A stretch of 64,000 nucleotides of DNA from Streptomyces sp. KMM 9044 (GTDB lineage: Bacteria > Actinomycetota > Actinomycetes > Streptomycetales > Streptomycetaceae), in the NCBI RefSeq assembly GCF_024701375.2, contig NZ_CP113910.1, forward strand, positions 124,001 to 188,000, given 5' to 3'. Of this stretch, positions 43,230-53,390 are shown piece by piece; the first letter of the stretch is position 1, and every line of letters begins with the position of its first letter. Under the pieces are notes generated by a model, which was not told the origin of the DNA, did not search any database, and saw only the letters and a list, made by a program, of their open reading frames with translations. The translations under genes and the position numbers were made by a program.

Positions 43230-43372
43230 GACCCTGCTGCTCAATTCGAGGGAGGGTCACGCACCGCATCCGAGAGGGGCCGGCCGGGGCGCCGGACCGC
43301 CTCCCCGCGAGACCCGTTCCCTGTGCCCCGCCGACAGGCCGGCATCACTTTCCGTAGTTGAGCAACAAAGTC
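43230..43372 (+). mobile_element. MITE type A, copy 1
   Basis: 143 bp, no coding capacity. Ends are imperfect inverted repeats: GACCCTGCTGCTCAATT on the left and, reversed, GACTTTGTTGCTCAACT on the right. Flanked on both sides by GGGACC (43224-43229, 43373-43378). About 85 percent identical by eye to the inverted copy at 59092-59232. Confidence 0.8.
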
Positions 43373-43378
43373 GGGACC

Positions 43379-43518
43379 GACTCTGCTGCTCAATTCGGCG
43401 AGCGATCACGTGCCATGTTTTCAGGGCTCGGCCGCGCCCGGCCTGCCTGCATCTGCGACGCGCTCTGAAGGCCGTATCGGCACGGCGTCATCACGCCGGG
43501 TAATTGCGCAGCAGAGTC
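43379..43518 (+). mobile_element. MITE type B, copy 1
   Basis: 140 bp, no gene. Inverted ends GACTCTGCTGCTCAATT and, reversed, GACTCTGCTGCGCAATT (16 of 17 matching). It starts right after the GGGACC that ends element A, and is followed by another GGGACC (43519-43524). It differs at only 3 positions from the inverted copy at 59239-59378. Confidence 0.85.
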
Positions 43519-43634
43519 GGGACCCGCCCCAAAGCGGCGGTCGAGCCGGCCGGAGCCGGTCCGGGCACCGCTCTGGGCACCGGCTGAACGCCGGTGCTCC
43601 GGCCCGGAGCCCCGGCGCCGCGCACCTCGGCGAC

Positions 43635-44147
43635 TCAGGCCTCCGCGCGCCGGGGCAGGCGCCAGCCGGGGCGTACGAAGTGGCAGGTGTAGCCGTCCGG
43701 ATACCGCTGGAGGTAGTCCTGGTGCTCGGGCTCGGCCAGCCAGAACGGACCGGCCGGTGCGACCTCGGTGACCACGGGCCCCGGCCACAGACCCGACGCG
43801 TCGACATCGGCGATCGTCTCCTCGGCGACGCGCTTCTGCTCGTCGCCGAAGTAGAAGATGGCGGAGCGGTAGCTCAGCCCGATGTCGTTGCCCTGCCGGT
43901 TCCTGGTGCTCGGGTCGTGGATCTGGAAGAAGTACTCCAGGATCGTGCGGTAATCGGTGACCGCCGGGTCGTAGGTGATCTCGATCGACTCGGCGTGGGT
44001 ACCGTGGTTGCGGTACGTGGCGTTGGGGACGTCGCCGCCGCTGTAGCCGACGCGTGTGCTCAGGACACCTGGGAACGTGCGGATCAGCTCCTCCATGCCC
44101 CAGAAACAGCCGCCCGCCAGCAGCGCCTTCTCCTCGGTCCTCGTCAT
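43635..44147 (-). CDS. msrA: Peptide methionine sulfoxide reductase MsrA
   Basis: 170 residues. Catalytic [10 protein letters not shown] at residues 12-21, [20 protein letters not shown] and the substrate-site YPDGYTCHF. Reduces the S-epimer of methionine sulfoxide in proteins. ATG at 44147. The MITE pair lies just beyond its 3' end. Confidence 0.93.
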   Translation of the reverse strand: MTRTEEKALLAGGCFWGMEELIRTFPGVLSTRVGYSGGDVPNATYRNHGTHAESIEITYDPAVTDYRTILEYFFQIHDPSTRNRQGNDIGLSYRSAIFYFGDEQKRVAEETIADVDASGLWPGPVVTEVAPAGPFWLAEPEHQDYLQRYPDGYTCHFVRPGWRLPRRAEA

Positions 44148-44330
44148 CTCGTCTCGCCCTTCTGCCGCGTCCTTCGACGGACACGTCCGCCTCGCACTCA
44201 TGGTCCCGTACGACCGCCGCCGTACGCGCACCGGTCTCAACCATGCCGGGCCCCCTGTTGTTCCGTCCACGCCCGCCCACTCCGGGGATTCCGCCCTGGC
44301 CGGACAGCGTTCGTGTGTACGATTTCGCAC

Positions 44331-45143
44331 ATGCCCGGTACACCCGCCCCGGCACAGCGGCTGCGCGATCTCGCGCGACGGCGCCGGGTCCGCGACCGGA
44401 TCGACCGGAAGGACGCGCAGCCGCTGGACGTGGAGGCACCCGCTCGGGTCATGTGCATGTCGGCCGGGCATCTGAGCCGGGAGTTCCGGACCACGTACGG
44501 CGGGTCTCCGTACGGCTGCCTGATGACGCGGCGCATCGAGCGGGCCATGTCCCTGCTCCGCCGCGGCGACCCGAGTGTGACCGAGGTGTGTTTCGCGGTG
44601 GGTTCCTCGTCGCCGGGCACGTTCGGCGCGCGCTTCACCGAACTCGTCGACGTCCTTTTGAGCGCCTGCCGGCGCCTTGCAGCGGACACCGCGGAGGGAA
44701 CGCCGGTGCGCGAGGCGAAGCGGGTGACCAGACCGGTCAGGAACCGAGAGGCTTCCGGAGCCGGGCCCTCTGGTGTGACACCCACGGACATCGCCGTTCA
44801 AGCGAGCTTCCTCCCACACGACGCCCCCCGGGCCTCCCCGGCCCTCCACCGCGACGCCCTCGGCTTCGAGGCCCGCAAGGACGTCGGGCACGGCGGCATG
44901 CGCCGGATCACCGTCGCTCCCGTCGGCCGGCCCGCCGCGTCCATCGTGCCGGCCCCGCCGGCCGCCGGTTCCGGTGTCACCGACGACGAGCGGCGGCGCA
45001 TGGTCACCGGGATGACGGCCAAGGCGCCTACGTCGGCCTGCTGCTGTCCGAGACAACCTCGACGGTGTGTCCGCGGAGCCGCAGGGGCCGAGAGCGCCGA
45101 AGTCCGAGCGGCCGTACAGCGTGCGCGGCTGCGCCTTCCGTGA
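44331..45143 (+). CDS. AraC-type regulator reading into a broken glyoxalase gene
   Basis: From ATG 44331 the first 140 residues are a short AraC-family DNA-binding protein ([60 protein letters not shown]). No sensor domain, as usual for this small group. The normal stop near residue 150 is missing, and the frame passes into the glyoxalase sequence to 45143. An Ala-to-Val-type drift and Cys in place of Tyr in the second HTH (LLSACRR for usual PPSxYRR) suggest relaxed selection. Function of the fused tail is unlikely. Confidence 0.6.
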   Translation: MPGTPAPAQRLRDLARRRRVRDRIDRKDAQPLDVEAPARVMCMSAGHLSREFRTTYGGSPYGCLMTRRIERAMSLLRRGDPSVTEVCFAVGSSSPGTFGARFTELVDVLLSACRRLAADTAEGTPVREAKRVTRPVRNREASGAGPSGVTPTDIAVQASFLPHDAPRASPALHRDALGFEARKDVGHGGMRRITVAPVGRPAASIVPAPPAAGSGVTDDERRRMVTGMTAKAPTSACCCPRQPRRCVRGAAGAESAEVRAAVQRARLRLP

Positions 45144-45183
45144 CCCCTCGGGCAATCCGATCCGCGTCCAGGAAGTGCGCTGA
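44775..45183 (+). pseudogene. Glyoxalase/VOC family protein, frameshifted
   Basis: [40 protein letters not shown] and [14 protein letters not shown] belong to a VOC protein. The frame changes near 45025 (AYVGLLLS in another frame) and again later; the end [18 protein letters not shown] reads correctly to a TGA at 45181. Residues expected for metal binding cannot all be followed because of the shifts. In related genomes this gene follows a small AraC gene, as here. Confidence 0.65.
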
Positions 45184-45240
45184 GCCCGTCCCCAGACCAC
45201 GGATCGAACCACGGAACCTACGAGAGGACTGAGCCCCGGC

Positions 45241-47640
45241 ATGGCCACGAGAACGAAGACGCAACCGCCGGCACCGCACGGCGCCGACAGCCATGAACTG
45301 ATCCGTGTGCACGGCGCGCGCGTGAACAATCTCAGGGACGTCAGCATAGAGATCCCCAAGCGCCGGCTGACCGTCTTCACCGGCGTCTCCGGCTCGGGCA
45401 AGAGCTCGCTGGTGTTCGACACGGTCGCGGCGGAGTCGCAGCGGCTGATCAACGAGACGTACAGCGCCTTCGTGCAGGGCTTCATGCCCACCCCGGCGCG
45501 GCCCGACGTCGACGTCCTCGAAGGGCTGACCACCGCGATCATCGTCGACCAGCAGCGGATGGGGTCCGACCCCCGCTCCACGGTCGGCACCGTCACCGAC
45601 GCCCACGCGATGCTGCGTATCCTCTTCAGCCGGCTCGGCACTCCGCACATCGGCCCGCCCAGCGCGTTCTCCTTCAACACCGCCTCGGTCCGGGCGAGCG
45701 GGGCGATCACCGTCGAGCGTGGGGACAAGAAGGCGGTGAAGGCGACCTACGAGCGCACCGGCGGGATGTGTAGGCGCTGCGAGGGCCGGGGCAGCGTTTC
45801 CGACATCGACCTCAGCCAGCTCTACGACGACACCAAGTCCCTGTCCGAGGGCGCGTTCACCATCCCGGGCTGGAAGTCGGACAGCTTCTGGACCGTCCGG
45901 GTGTACGCCGGGTCGGGCTTCGTCGACCCGGACAAGCCGATTCGGGAGTTCACCGAGCAGGAGATGCAGGACTTCCTGTACCGGGAGCCGGTCAAGGTGA
46001 AGGTCGAGGGCGTCCATCTCACCTACGAGGGGCTGATCCCCAAGATCCAGAAGTCGTTCCTGTCGAAGGACAGGGAGTCGATGCAGCCGCACATCCGGGC
46101 CTTCGTGGAGCGGGCGGTCGCCTTCACCACCTGCCCCGAGTGCGACGGCACCCGGCTGAGCGAGGGGGCCAGGTCGTCGAAGATCAAGGGCGTCGGCATC
46201 GCCGACGCCTGCGCGATGGAGATCCGGGAGCTGGCCGAGTGGGCCCGCGGCCTGTCCGAGCCCTCGGTGGCGCCACTGCTCACCTCGCTGGGCGGCACCC
46301 TCGACTCCTTCGTGGAGATCGGGCTCGGATACCTCGCGCTGGAGCGGCCGTCGGGCACCCTGTCGGGCGGTGAGGCGCAGCGCGTCAAGATGATCCGCCA
46401 TCTCGGTTCCCCGCTCACCGACATCACCTACGTCTTCGACGAACCCACCATCGGCCTGCACCCGCATGACATCCAGAGGATGAACGACCTGCTGCTGCGG
46501 CTGCGGGACAAGGGCAACACGGTACTGGTCGTGGAGCACAAGCCGGAGACGATCGCGATCGCCGACCATGTCGTCGACCTCGGCCCCGGCGCAGGTGCGG
46601 CGGGCGGCACCGTCTGCTTCGAGGGAACCGTCGAAGGGCTGCGGCGCGCCGGCACGGTCACGGGCCGCCACTTCGACGACCGGACGACGCTCAAGGAGTC
46701 GGTACGCAAGCCCTCCGGGGCGCTGGAGATCAGAGGGGCGACGACGCACAACCTGCGCGGCGTCGATGTCGACATCCCGCTCGGTGTGCTCACGGTCGTC
46801 ACCGGTGTTGCCGGTTCCGGCAAGAGTTCGCTCGTGCACGGGTCGCTGGTCAAGCAGTCGGGGGCCGGCGACGAGGGTGTGGTGTCGGTGGACCAGGGCC
46901 CGATCCGCGGCTCACGGCGGAGCAACCCCGCGACGTACACGGGGCTGCACGAGCCGATCCGTAAGGCGTTCGCCAAGGCCAACGGCGTCAAACCGGCGCT
47001 TTTCAGCGCCAATTCAGAAGGCGCCTGCCCCACCTGCAACGGTGCCGGTGTCGTCTTCAGCGACCTGGCGATGATGGCCGGGGTGGCCGGCACCTGCGAG
47101 GACTGCGAGGGCAAGCGGTTCCAGGCGTCGGTGCTGGAGTACCGCCTCGGCGGCCGCGACATCAGCGAGGTGCTCGCGATGTCGGTGGCCGAGGCGGAGG
47201 AGTTCTTCGGTGCCGGTGAGACCCGTACTCCGGCGGCGCACCGGGTCCTCGGCCGACTCGCCGACGTGGGGCTCGGCTATCTCACCCTCGGCCAACCGCT
47301 GAACACGCTGTCCGGCGGCGAGCGGCAGCGGCTCAAGCTGGCCGTGCACATGGCGGAGAAGGGCGGCGTGTACGTCCTGGACGAGCCGACCACCGGCCTG
47401 CACCTCGCCGACGTCGAGCAGTTGCTGGGCCTGCTCGACCGGCTGGTCGACTCCGGCAAGTCGGTGGTCGTCGTCGAGCATCACCAGGCGGTCATGGCGC
47501 ACGCCGACTGGATCATCGATCTCGGGCCGGGCGCCGGGCACGACGGCGGCAAGATCGTCTTCGAGGGCACACCCGCCGACCTGGTCGCCGCCCGCTCCAC
47601 CCTCACCGCCGAGCACCTCGCATCCTACGTCGGTGCCTGA
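45241..47640 (+). CDS. UvrA-like ABC ATPase (short form)
   Basis: 799 residues. Two ABC modules: Walker [10 protein letters not shown] (about 44) and GVAGSGKSS (about 522); signatures [11 protein letters not shown] and [11 protein letters not shown]; zinc-type CxxC pairs ([34 protein letters not shown]). Shorter than UvrA (about 950), it lacks most of the UvrB-binding region, like the UvrA2/DrrC-type proteins associated with drug tolerance and excision of intercalated drug. Not the housekeeping UvrA. Ends with a strong terminator. Confidence 0.88.
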   Translation: MATRTKTQPPAPHGADSHELIRVHGARVNNLRDVSIEIPKRRLTVFTGVSGSGKSSLVFDTVAAESQRLINETYSAFVQGFMPTPARPDVDVLEGLTTAIIVDQQRMGSDPRSTVGTVTDAHAMLRILFSRLGTPHIGPPSAFSFNTASVRASGAITVERGDKKAVKATYERTGGMCRRCEGRGSVSDIDLSQLYDDTKSLSEGAFTIPGWKSDSFWTVRVYAGSGFVDPDKPIREFTEQEMQDFLYREPVKVKVEGVHLTYEGLIPKIQKSFLSKDRESMQPHIRAFVERAVAFTTCPECDGTRLSEGARSSKIKGVGIADACAMEIRELAEWARGLSEPSVAPLLTSLGGTLDSFVEIGLGYLALERPSGTLSGGEAQRVKMIRHLGSPLTDITYVFDEPTIGLHPHDIQRMNDLLLRLRDKGNTVLVVEHKPETIAIADHVVDLGPGAGAAGGTVCFEGTVEGLRRAGTVTGRHFDDRTTLKESVRKPSGALEIRGATTHNLRGVDVDIPLGVLTVVTGVAGSGKSSLVHGSLVKQSGAGDEGVVSVDQGPIRGSRRSNPATYTGLHEPIRKAFAKANGVKPALFSANSEGACPTCNGAGVVFSDLAMMAGVAGTCEDCEGKRFQASVLEYRLGGRDISEVLAMSVAEAEEFFGAGETRTPAAHRVLGRLADVGLGYLTLGQPLNTLSGGERQRLKLAVHMAEKGGVYVLDEPTTGLHLADVEQLLGLLDRLVDSGKSVVVVEHHQAVMAHADWIIDLGPGAGHDGGKIVFEGTPADLVAARSTLTAEHLASYVGA

Positions 47641-47657
47641 GCCCCGACTCGGGTCAT

Positions 47658-47695
47658 CGGCCCGGACGCCGGGCTCCTGCCCGGCGTCCGGGCCG
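47658..47695. terminator. Strong hairpin between convergent genes
   Basis: 16-bp perfect stem CGGCCCGGACGCCGGG with complement, 6-nt loop CTCCTG. Confidence 0.8.
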
Positions 47696-47739
47696 GGTGT
47701 CCGCCGCGCGGCACCCGTGCGTCGCCTTGGCGGGTGCCG

Positions 47740-48192
47740 TCACCGGCCACCGGTCTCCACGAGGGAGACCAGGGCCGTGATGCGTTTACCGGTCGGCTCG
47801 GGCTGCACGTCCACCCCCTGGGCGACGGCCAGCACGATCTCCAGGCCGTGCCGGCCCACTCGGTCCGGGTTCGCGCCCCCGGCCACGGGCAGCACGGTGC
47901 TGCCGTCCCGGACCATTACCTCGAGGGTGTCGCCGGCGATGCGCAGATCCAGTTGGACGGAGCCGGGTGCGTACTTGCGTGCGTTGGTGACCAGCTCGCT
48001 CACCACGAGCTGGGTGACCTCCACCGCGTAGCTCGACACGGTCAGTCCGTCCTCCGTCCGAACGCGTGTCAGGAACGCCTCGGCAAGCCGCCGGGCCTCC
48101 GCTATCCATGCGCCGTCGCCGTCCAGGGCGTAGGACGCTCGCCGCGGTGCGCCGGGCACCGGGGCCCCTTCGCCGACAGGAACTGGTTCCAT
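47740..48192 (-). CDS. RsbW-like ATP-binding regulator (HATPase_c_2)
   Basis: 150 residues. N box LVVSELVTNARKYAPG and a G-box-like GRHGLEIVLAVAQ place it among the Streptomyces anti-sigma-factor-type GHKL ATPases. No histidine kinase domain. ATG 48192 follows GAGGG; GTG 48207 is possible. No sigma factor or antagonist gene is adjacent. Confidence 0.82.
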   Translation of the reverse strand: MEPVPVGEGAPVPGAPRRASYALDGDGAWIAEARRLAEAFLTRVRTEDGLTVSSYAVEVTQLVVSELVTNARKYAPGSVQLDLRIAGDTLEVMVRDGSTVLPVAGGANPDRVGRHGLEIVLAVAQGVDVQPEPTGKRITALVSLVETGGR

Positions 48193-49011
48193 CCAATCCG
48201 CCCTCACTCACCGATCACACGGCGCGACTACCCAAGATGCCCGGCCGCACTCCCCCGGGCCCACGATGGCGGGCCGGGCTGTCTCCTGCCTCCTCTGCCG
48301 GGGAATGCGCCAGGTGCCTCGACACCCTTCAGGCGCTCCCGACGGGGTGGCGAGCGCCTGGTGCCCGGGTGTCCGCCGGTTCGGCCGGTTCCGCCGGTTT
48401 CGGAGCGCGGCACTCGGCGGGCAGGCGGCGTCCCGCGGCCGCGGCGGTCACCGCCGCGTTCGCCCCCGGCCGCGGCGCGAAGGCCGTCGCCGTGGTCAGC
48501 CGGAACTTCGTCCGGGCCCACCGGTGCCTCGCCCATCCCCATGGAATGCCCAGGAACAGCGGCAGTCCGCTGATCAGGGTGAGCCGGGCAAGGGGAACCA
48601 CGAGCCGTCGGCGACGAGTTTCATCGCGCGGCCCGAAGTCTGCCGGGTGACCGCAGAGGCCGTGGTGGCGGCGGCACTGAGTGCGTGCGGCCCGGGGAGC
48701 CCGAGTCGACTCGCAAAGGGGTGCCGTGGACGAGGAAAGCCCGGCGTGCGGGGCGGCGGAGTTTCGCCTGCCCCACGGCGCCGGGCCCGGACGGCGCGGG
48801 CCCCACAGCGGAAGGAGCCCCGCGCACCGGCCTCGGCGCACCCGAGGAGTTCCTCACCGGTGGCGCAGCCGCCCCACCCCCTCCAGGGCACGCCGGGCCG
48901 CACCGGCCGGCCGGGGGCGGTACCGGGCGTACCATGGCGCCCTCGTAGACGGACGGTTCCCAGGTTTTCAGCGAGTCGTTGTAGCGGGCCGGCCCGCCGC
49001 CCAGGTCGACC
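48193..49011. other. Decayed region with gene fragments
   Basis: No intact gene. On the minus strand about 48480-48604 reads LVVPLARLTLISGLPLFLGI then PWGWARHRWARTKFRLT, which resembles a membrane protein of the DUF2269 kind (weak). Also minus, about 48923-49040 reads VFVNGIRMVDLGGGPARYND then SLKTWEPSVYEGAMV, protein-like but not recognised. Both lack starts and stops in the expected places. Confidence 0.35.
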
Positions 49012-49203
49012 ATGCGGATCCCGTTGACGAAGACGAGCGTCTGTGCCGAAGGCGGCGACTCGGGCGGCTCGTTCATCAGTGGTGACCCGGCGCGGGGCGT
49101 CACCTCCGGCGGCTGGGGCAACTGCTCCTCCGGCGGCCAGACCTGGTTCCAGCCGATCAACGAGATCCTGAGCCGCTACGTCCTGACCCTGCACACGGCG
49201 TGA
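49012..49203 (+). pseudogene. Streptogrisin-like S1 protease, C-terminal fragment
   Basis: From about 49033: VCAEGGDSGGSFISGDPARG, then VTSGGWGNCSSGGQTWFQPI, then NEILSRYVLTLHTA and stop. This is the last 57 residues of an alpha-lytic/streptogrisin protease including the active-site Ser (GDSGG); His and Asp of the triad and the pro-region are absent. The left edge is a deletion junction against an unidentified minus-strand fragment. Confidence 0.75.
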
Positions 49204-49252
49204 CCCGGCCCAACGTCCCGAGCGGCCCTCGATGCACGTAGCGCCAACGACG

Positions 49253-49344
49253 CAAGCCCCACCCCCGGACGATCCTTCGGGGGCGGGACTTGCAGTGGAG
49301 CGCTGGGCAGGCCTTGCACCTGCATTTCCCCGCAGGAAGCGGGG
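49253..49344. terminator. Two hairpins after the protease remnant
   Basis: Arms at 49253-49268 and 49276-49291 (14 of 16 paired) and CCCCGC-AGGAA-GCGGGG at 49328-49344 followed by a T-rich CGTCTTTCCTT. The second looks like a factor-independent terminator. The pair also resembles transposon-end hairpins, but no transposase is near. Confidence 0.45.
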
Positions 49345-49493
49345 CGTCTTTCCTTGGACCACCAACGCACGGGAGGGCTCCGGAAGTTCCGGCGCCTTGA
49401 CCTGCGTCAACCATAACCGCATTCGCCTCGGTAGTCACATCGGACAGGTGAGCAGCGTGCGGGGTGGTCCGGTGCGCACGGCGGGACTGCCGG

Positions 49494-50090
49494 TCAGTCC
49501 CTGATCAGCACGGCTCGAGGCACCGGCCCCGTCGGCCCTGTCCGTTCCGTCCGTTCCGGTGTGCCGGAGAGGGCACCCGCGAAGTTGTCCTCGACCTCCG
49601 CCTTCTCCGCCGTGTTCGGGTGACGATTGGTGCACGCGGTTCCCGCGCTGGAGCCGGACATCAGGCTGGAGCAGGGTCCTGGCTTACGGTCCGGCAGGCC
49701 CAGGATGTGACCGAACTCGTGGGCCGAGATGCGGATCGTGTCGTAGCCCTGGTTCACGGCCTGGCGCCCGATGTAGACAGTGCCGTTGCCCAGGGTGGTG
49801 GGCAGGGCGCGCGGCCAGCCGTTGTCCGCCAGGACCCGGATGTTGGCGCGCTGTCCGGACGCGGCCGGGCGGAGTTCCACGGCGTCGACGCTCTCGTTCC
49901 AGATCGCCGCGCCCCGGTCGACGGCGGACCTGAACTCCGCGGAGCCGCTCGCGTCGTAGGTGAGCAGGCGGGCGGCCGACGTCTGTTCGGGCGCGCCGGA
50001 CGGGGCGGCCACGGCCTGGCCGCCCCACAGCAGGGGGGAGGAAAGCACCAGAACCGCGGCCAGGCTTCCGGTCAGCGTACGGATGTGCAT
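49494..50090 (-). CDS. snpA: Snapalysin (M7 metalloprotease)
   Basis: 198 residues. Sec signal (LAAVLVLSSPLLWGGQAVAA), then the small neutral protease domain with zinc motif HEFGHILGLPD and Met-turn SSLMSG. Secreted; cleaves proteins with preference for aromatic residues. A strong GGAGGTCGACC ribosome site precedes ATG 50090. The LysR-type regulator gene usually divergent from snpA is missing; an aldo-keto reductase stands there instead. The C-terminal 20 residues (TERTGPTGPVPRAVLIRD) run past the usual end. Confidence 0.88.
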   Translation of the reverse strand: MHIRTLTGSLAAVLVLSSPLLWGGQAVAAPSGAPEQTSAARLLTYDASGSAEFRSAVDRGAAIWNESVDAVELRPAASGQRANIRVLADNGWPRALPTTLGNGTVYIGRQAVNQGYDTIRISAHEFGHILGLPDRKPGPCSSLMSGSSAGTACTNRHPNTAEKAEVEDNFAGALSGTPERTERTGPTGPVPRAVLIRD

Positions 50091-50364
50091 GGTCGACCTC
50101 CTTGTGGGGGCAGGTTAGTCGTGCTCATGACACTCATTGCCTCCCTGCCCACCCGGCGAGGGCGGCAATCCGTCAATCGACCCGCGCCGGTCCCGCACGT
50201 TGGCCCCTGCTCCCCACCGGGCCCGTACCTGCTCCCTCGGTCCAGAAGCGGCATCGCTGAATTCCATGAAAAGGATCGGTTGGACTTCCGGATCCTGCGG
50301 GGGCACTGTGGGCAGGGTTCCCCAGCCCCTGGGACACCCCTGAATCGCACCCGGAGACCAGCCG

Positions 50365-51408
50365 ATGAACCACGTGACCAACCCCGAGCGCTACGACGGC
50401 ACCATGCGCTACCGGCGCACCGGGCGTTCAGGGCTCGACCTCCCCCTGCTGTCCCTGGGCTACTGGCACAACTTCGGCGACGACCGGGCCTTCGGGACCC
50501 AGCGTGAGATCGCGCTGCGCGCCTTCGACCTCGGCATCACCCACCACGACCTCGCGAACAACTACGGACCGCCCTACGGTGCCGCGGAGGTCAACTTCGG
50601 CCGACTGATGAAGCAGGACCTCGCCCCGTACCGGGACGAGCTGGTGATCTCCACCAAGGCCGGCTGGGACATGTGGCCGGGTCCCTACGGTCAGGGCGGC
50701 GGATCACGCAAGTACATGCTCGCCTCGCTGGACCAGTCGCTGGAGCGGATGGGCCTGGACTACGTGGACATCTTCTACTCCCACCGGCTCGACGCCACCA
50801 CTCCCCTCGAGGAGACCATGGGCGCACTGGACACCGCGGTCCGCCAGGGCAAGGCGCTCTACGTCGGGATCTCCTCCTACGACGCCGAGCGCACCCGTGA
50901 GGCGGTCGCCATCCTCCGGGACCTCGGGACTCCGCTGCTGATCCACCAGCCCTCGTACAGCATGCTGAACCGCTGGATCGAGACCGAGGGGCTGCTGGAC
51001 GTGGCCCAGGAGGAGGGCTTCGGGATCATCGGGTTCACGGCGTTGGCCCAAGGGCTGCTGACCGGACGCTATCTGGACGGTGTGCCACGGGATTCACGGG
51101 CGACGCAGGGGAAGTCGTTCGACACCGCGTGGCTGACGGACGACATGCTGCACCGGCTGCGCGCCCTCAACGACATCGCGGCCCACCGTGGGCAGACGCT
51201 GGCGCAGATGGCGCTGGCCTGGGCCCTGCGGGACCGGCGCGTCACCTCGCTGGTGATCGGCGCGTCCCGCACCGAGCAACTGGAGCAGAACGTCGCCGCG
51301 CTGAAGCGCCTCGACTTCAGCGGCGAGGAGCTGGCCGAGATCGACAAGTACGCCACCGACGGCGGCGTCGACCTGTGGCGCGAGGCCCGTCGCGGCAACC
51401 TGGGCTGA
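50365..51408 (+). CDS. Aldo/keto reductase (YghZ/MgrA-like)
   Basis: 347 residues. Tetrad residues: Asp in DLANNYGPPYG, Tyr in the same motif, Lys in VISTKAGWD, His in YSHRLD; the NADPH site is near VTSLVIGASRTEQLEQN. Closest to the L-glyceraldehyde-3-phosphate reductase group (AKR14). ATG 50365 has a purine-rich GGAGACC upstream. Single gene, divergent from snpA. Confidence 0.92.
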   Translation: MNHVTNPERYDGTMRYRRTGRSGLDLPLLSLGYWHNFGDDRAFGTQREIALRAFDLGITHHDLANNYGPPYGAAEVNFGRLMKQDLAPYRDELVISTKAGWDMWPGPYGQGGGSRKYMLASLDQSLERMGLDYVDIFYSHRLDATTPLEETMGALDTAVRQGKALYVGISSYDAERTREAVAILRDLGTPLLIHQPSYSMLNRWIETEGLLDVAQEEGFGIIGFTALAQGLLTGRYLDGVPRDSRATQGKSFDTAWLTDDMLHRLRALNDIAAHRGQTLAQMALAWALRDRRVTSLVIGASRTEQLEQNVAALKRLDFSGEELAEIDKYATDGGVDLWREARRGNLG

Positions 51409-51501
51409 GCCGCGGGGTGTGCACCGCGGCGTAAGGGGAACTGCGACGGGGTGGGCCGCGCGTTCCGCGGCCACGGTGACCCCAGCCCCCGGGACGGCCC
51501 G

Positions 51502-51984
51502 ATGCAGACGTTCCTGCCCTATCCAGGCTTCCAGCGGTCGGCGTCGGTACTCGACCGCCGTCGGCTCGGCAAGCAACGGGTGGAGGCCCTCCAGGTCCTG
51601 CGCGGCCTGATCGTGCCGGGCTACGGGTGGCGCCGGCATCCGGCGGTTCGCATGTGGACCGGCTACGAGGAGGCGCTGGTGCGTTACGGCCTCGAGATCT
51701 GCCGGGTCTGGCGCGACCGGGGGCACCAGGACAACTGCGCCGCCACGCTCGTCGCCGATCTGGCCACCGTCCGGCCCGGCGCACCGGTGCGCGGTCAGGG
51801 GGAACTGGCCGAGGCGGGTGAACTGCCACCCTGGATCGGGGACGACGCCCTGCACCGCAGCCACCGTTCGGCCCTGGTACGCAAGGACCCGGCCTTCTAC
51901 ACGGAGTGCTTCCCCGGGGAGCCGGACGACCTGCCGTACGTCTGGCCGGCCTCGGACCGTTCTCCCCGGGTCCTCCCCGGCTGA
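51502..51984 (+). CDS. MSMEG_6728-type protein (pyrimidine-dimer glycosylase-like)
   Basis: 160 residues: MQTFLPYPGFQRSASVLDRR, RLGKQRVEALQVLRGL, then HPAVRMWTGYEEALVRYGLE and HRSHRSALVRKDPAFY, matching the MSMEG_6728 family, which is annotated by similarity to phage pyrimidine-dimer DNA glycosylase. Activity is unproven. It converges on the branched-chain importer operon and shares its hairpin. Confidence 0.8.
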   Translation: MQTFLPYPGFQRSASVLDRRRLGKQRVEALQVLRGLIVPGYGWRRHPAVRMWTGYEEALVRYGLEICRVWRDRGHQDNCAATLVADLATVRPGAPVRGQGELAEAGELPPWIGDDALHRSHRSALVRKDPAFYTECFPGEPDDLPYVWPASDRSPRVLPG

Positions 51985-52081
51985 GGCCACCGTTCCGTCA
52001 CCTTCGCACCGCCCGTTCTCTGCCCCGCTCCGAACGCACGGACGCCCCGGCGTTCCCCTCCGCGGGGTCCGCCGGGGCGGA

Positions 52082-52114
52082 CCGGACGGTAGGCGCGGTG
52101 CGCCTACCGTCCGG
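52082..52114. terminator. Hairpin terminator of the liv operon
   Basis: 15-bp perfect stem CCGGACGGTAGGCGC and complement, 3-nt loop; it includes the stop codon of the binding-protein gene and serves both convergent units. Confidence 0.8.
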
Positions 52115-53390
52115 ACAGGTACTCCTCGACGCCCGGTGCGGTGTACGCGTCCTCGGCGTTCACCACGGCACCCGTCGCCTTCGCGTCGGGCTTGAGGACG
52201 TACGTCTCGACGCTCGCCGGGCGGTCGACGTCGGAGAAGTTCTGTGCGGTGCCGAGGCCGATGTCGGCGTTCTTCTGTGAGCGGTGCGCCTTGACGACGT
52301 CCTCACGGCTGAGGCCGCCGGCATCGCAGGCCGCCTTCAGGTCGGCACCCATGAGCTGTGCGGCGTTGTAGCCGGACAGCACGCCGGAGTCGACGGGCGA
52401 GTCCGGGTACTTCTTCTTGTACGAGGTCACCATGCGCTGGACCATCGGCAGTTCGGAGCTGACCGCGGGTGCGGCGCTCACCACGTGCAGCATGGCGGCC
52501 AGGGCCGGCGCGGCCGGGGTCTCCATGAGCTGGGGCGCGTAGCCCGGTGCGCTGCTGACGACGGGGACGCTCAGACCGCGGGAGGCGGCGACGCCGACGA
52601 GGGAGGCCGTCTGGGCGGGTCCGGCACTGATCAGGACGGCCTTGACGCCCTCCTTGCCCAGGGCGGAGACCTGTGCGGACAGGTCGGTGTCCGTGGCCTG
52701 GATCTTCTGCCCGGCGATTTTCAGTCCGGCCTGTTCGGCCGCCCAGGTGGAGCCTTCCAGCGCGTTGGCGCCGTAGTCGCCCTCGAAGTAGACGTGACCG
52801 ATGGTGTCACCCTTCTTCACTCCCTTGGTGCGGGTGAGGAAGTCGACCGCGGCGATCATGTCGATGTCGTAGGTGGTGCCGAGGACCTGAATGGCGTCCT
52901 TCCCGAGCAGGGATGCGGCCCAGGCCTGCGGGAAGGTGAGCACCTTGTCGCGCTCGATGTCGTCGAGCAGGGCCGCGACGACGGGCGAGCCGATGACCTG
53001 GGGCAGGGCGACGACGTCCGGCGCGATGTCGGCGTAGGCGGTCACCGCCTTCTGCACGTCGTAACCGTGGTCCTTGACGACGATCTCGATCTTGCGGTCG
53101 CAGATGCCGCCGTCGGCGTTGGTCTCGTCGGCCCACATCTGCTGGACCTGCACGATGCTCTTGCCGAGCGTGGCGTACGGGCCGGTGAGGTCGGTGAGGG
53201 CGCCCAGCCGGATGGTGTCGGCGCTGACGCCGGGGCCGGTGCGGACGCCGTCGGCGGATTCGCTGCCCCCGTTGCCGTCGTCCGCCTTGGAACTGCACCC
53301 GGTGGCCGCGAGCAGCAGGACGAGGGCTCCGGCGAGGGCGGCGCCGCTGGTGCGGCGCCGGGTGCGGGGCCGGTGATGCATGGTGTTCAC
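52104..53390 (-). CDS. Branched-chain amino-acid-type substrate-binding lipoprotein
   Basis: 428 residues: lipobox LAATGC (Cys about 32), then a LivK/peripla_BP_6 fold (IRLGALTDLTGPYATLGKSI, VLTFPQAWAASLLGKDAIQV). Family members bind branched amino acids, urea, amides or aromatic acids, so the substrate is open. GTG 53390 overlaps the permease stop with AAGGAG well placed. Last gene of the five-gene operon. Confidence 0.88.
   Translation of the reverse strand: MNTMHHRPRTRRRTSGAALAGALVLLLAATGCSSKADDGNGGSESADGVRTGPGVSADTIRLGALTDLTGPYATLGKSIVQVQQMWADETNADGGICDRKIEIVVKDHGYDVQKAVTAYADIAPDVVALPQVIGSPVVAALLDDIERDKVLTFPQAWAASLLGKDAIQVLGTTYDIDMIAAVDFLTRTKGVKKGDTIGHVYFEGDYGANALEGSTWAAEQAGLKIAGQKIQATDTDLSAQVSALGKEGVKAVLISAGPAQTASLVGVAASRGLSVPVVSSAPGYAPQLMETPAAPALAAMLHVVSAAPAVSSELPMVQRMVTSYKKKYPDSPVDSGVLSGYNAAQLMGADLKAACDAGGLSREDVVKAHRSQKNADIGLGTAQNFSDVDRPASVETYVLKPDAKATGAVVNAEDAYTAPGVEEYLSGR

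Noticed and set aside
43390..44439. Long open frame on the minus strand over the MITEs and msrA
   Set aside because: It is the out-of-frame shadow of msrA plus noncoding MITE sequence; no protein-family signal.
49253..49344. Hairpins as an IS200/IS605 end or guide RNA
   Set aside because: No TnpA or TnpB gene or remnant is near, and the second hairpin fits a simple terminator.
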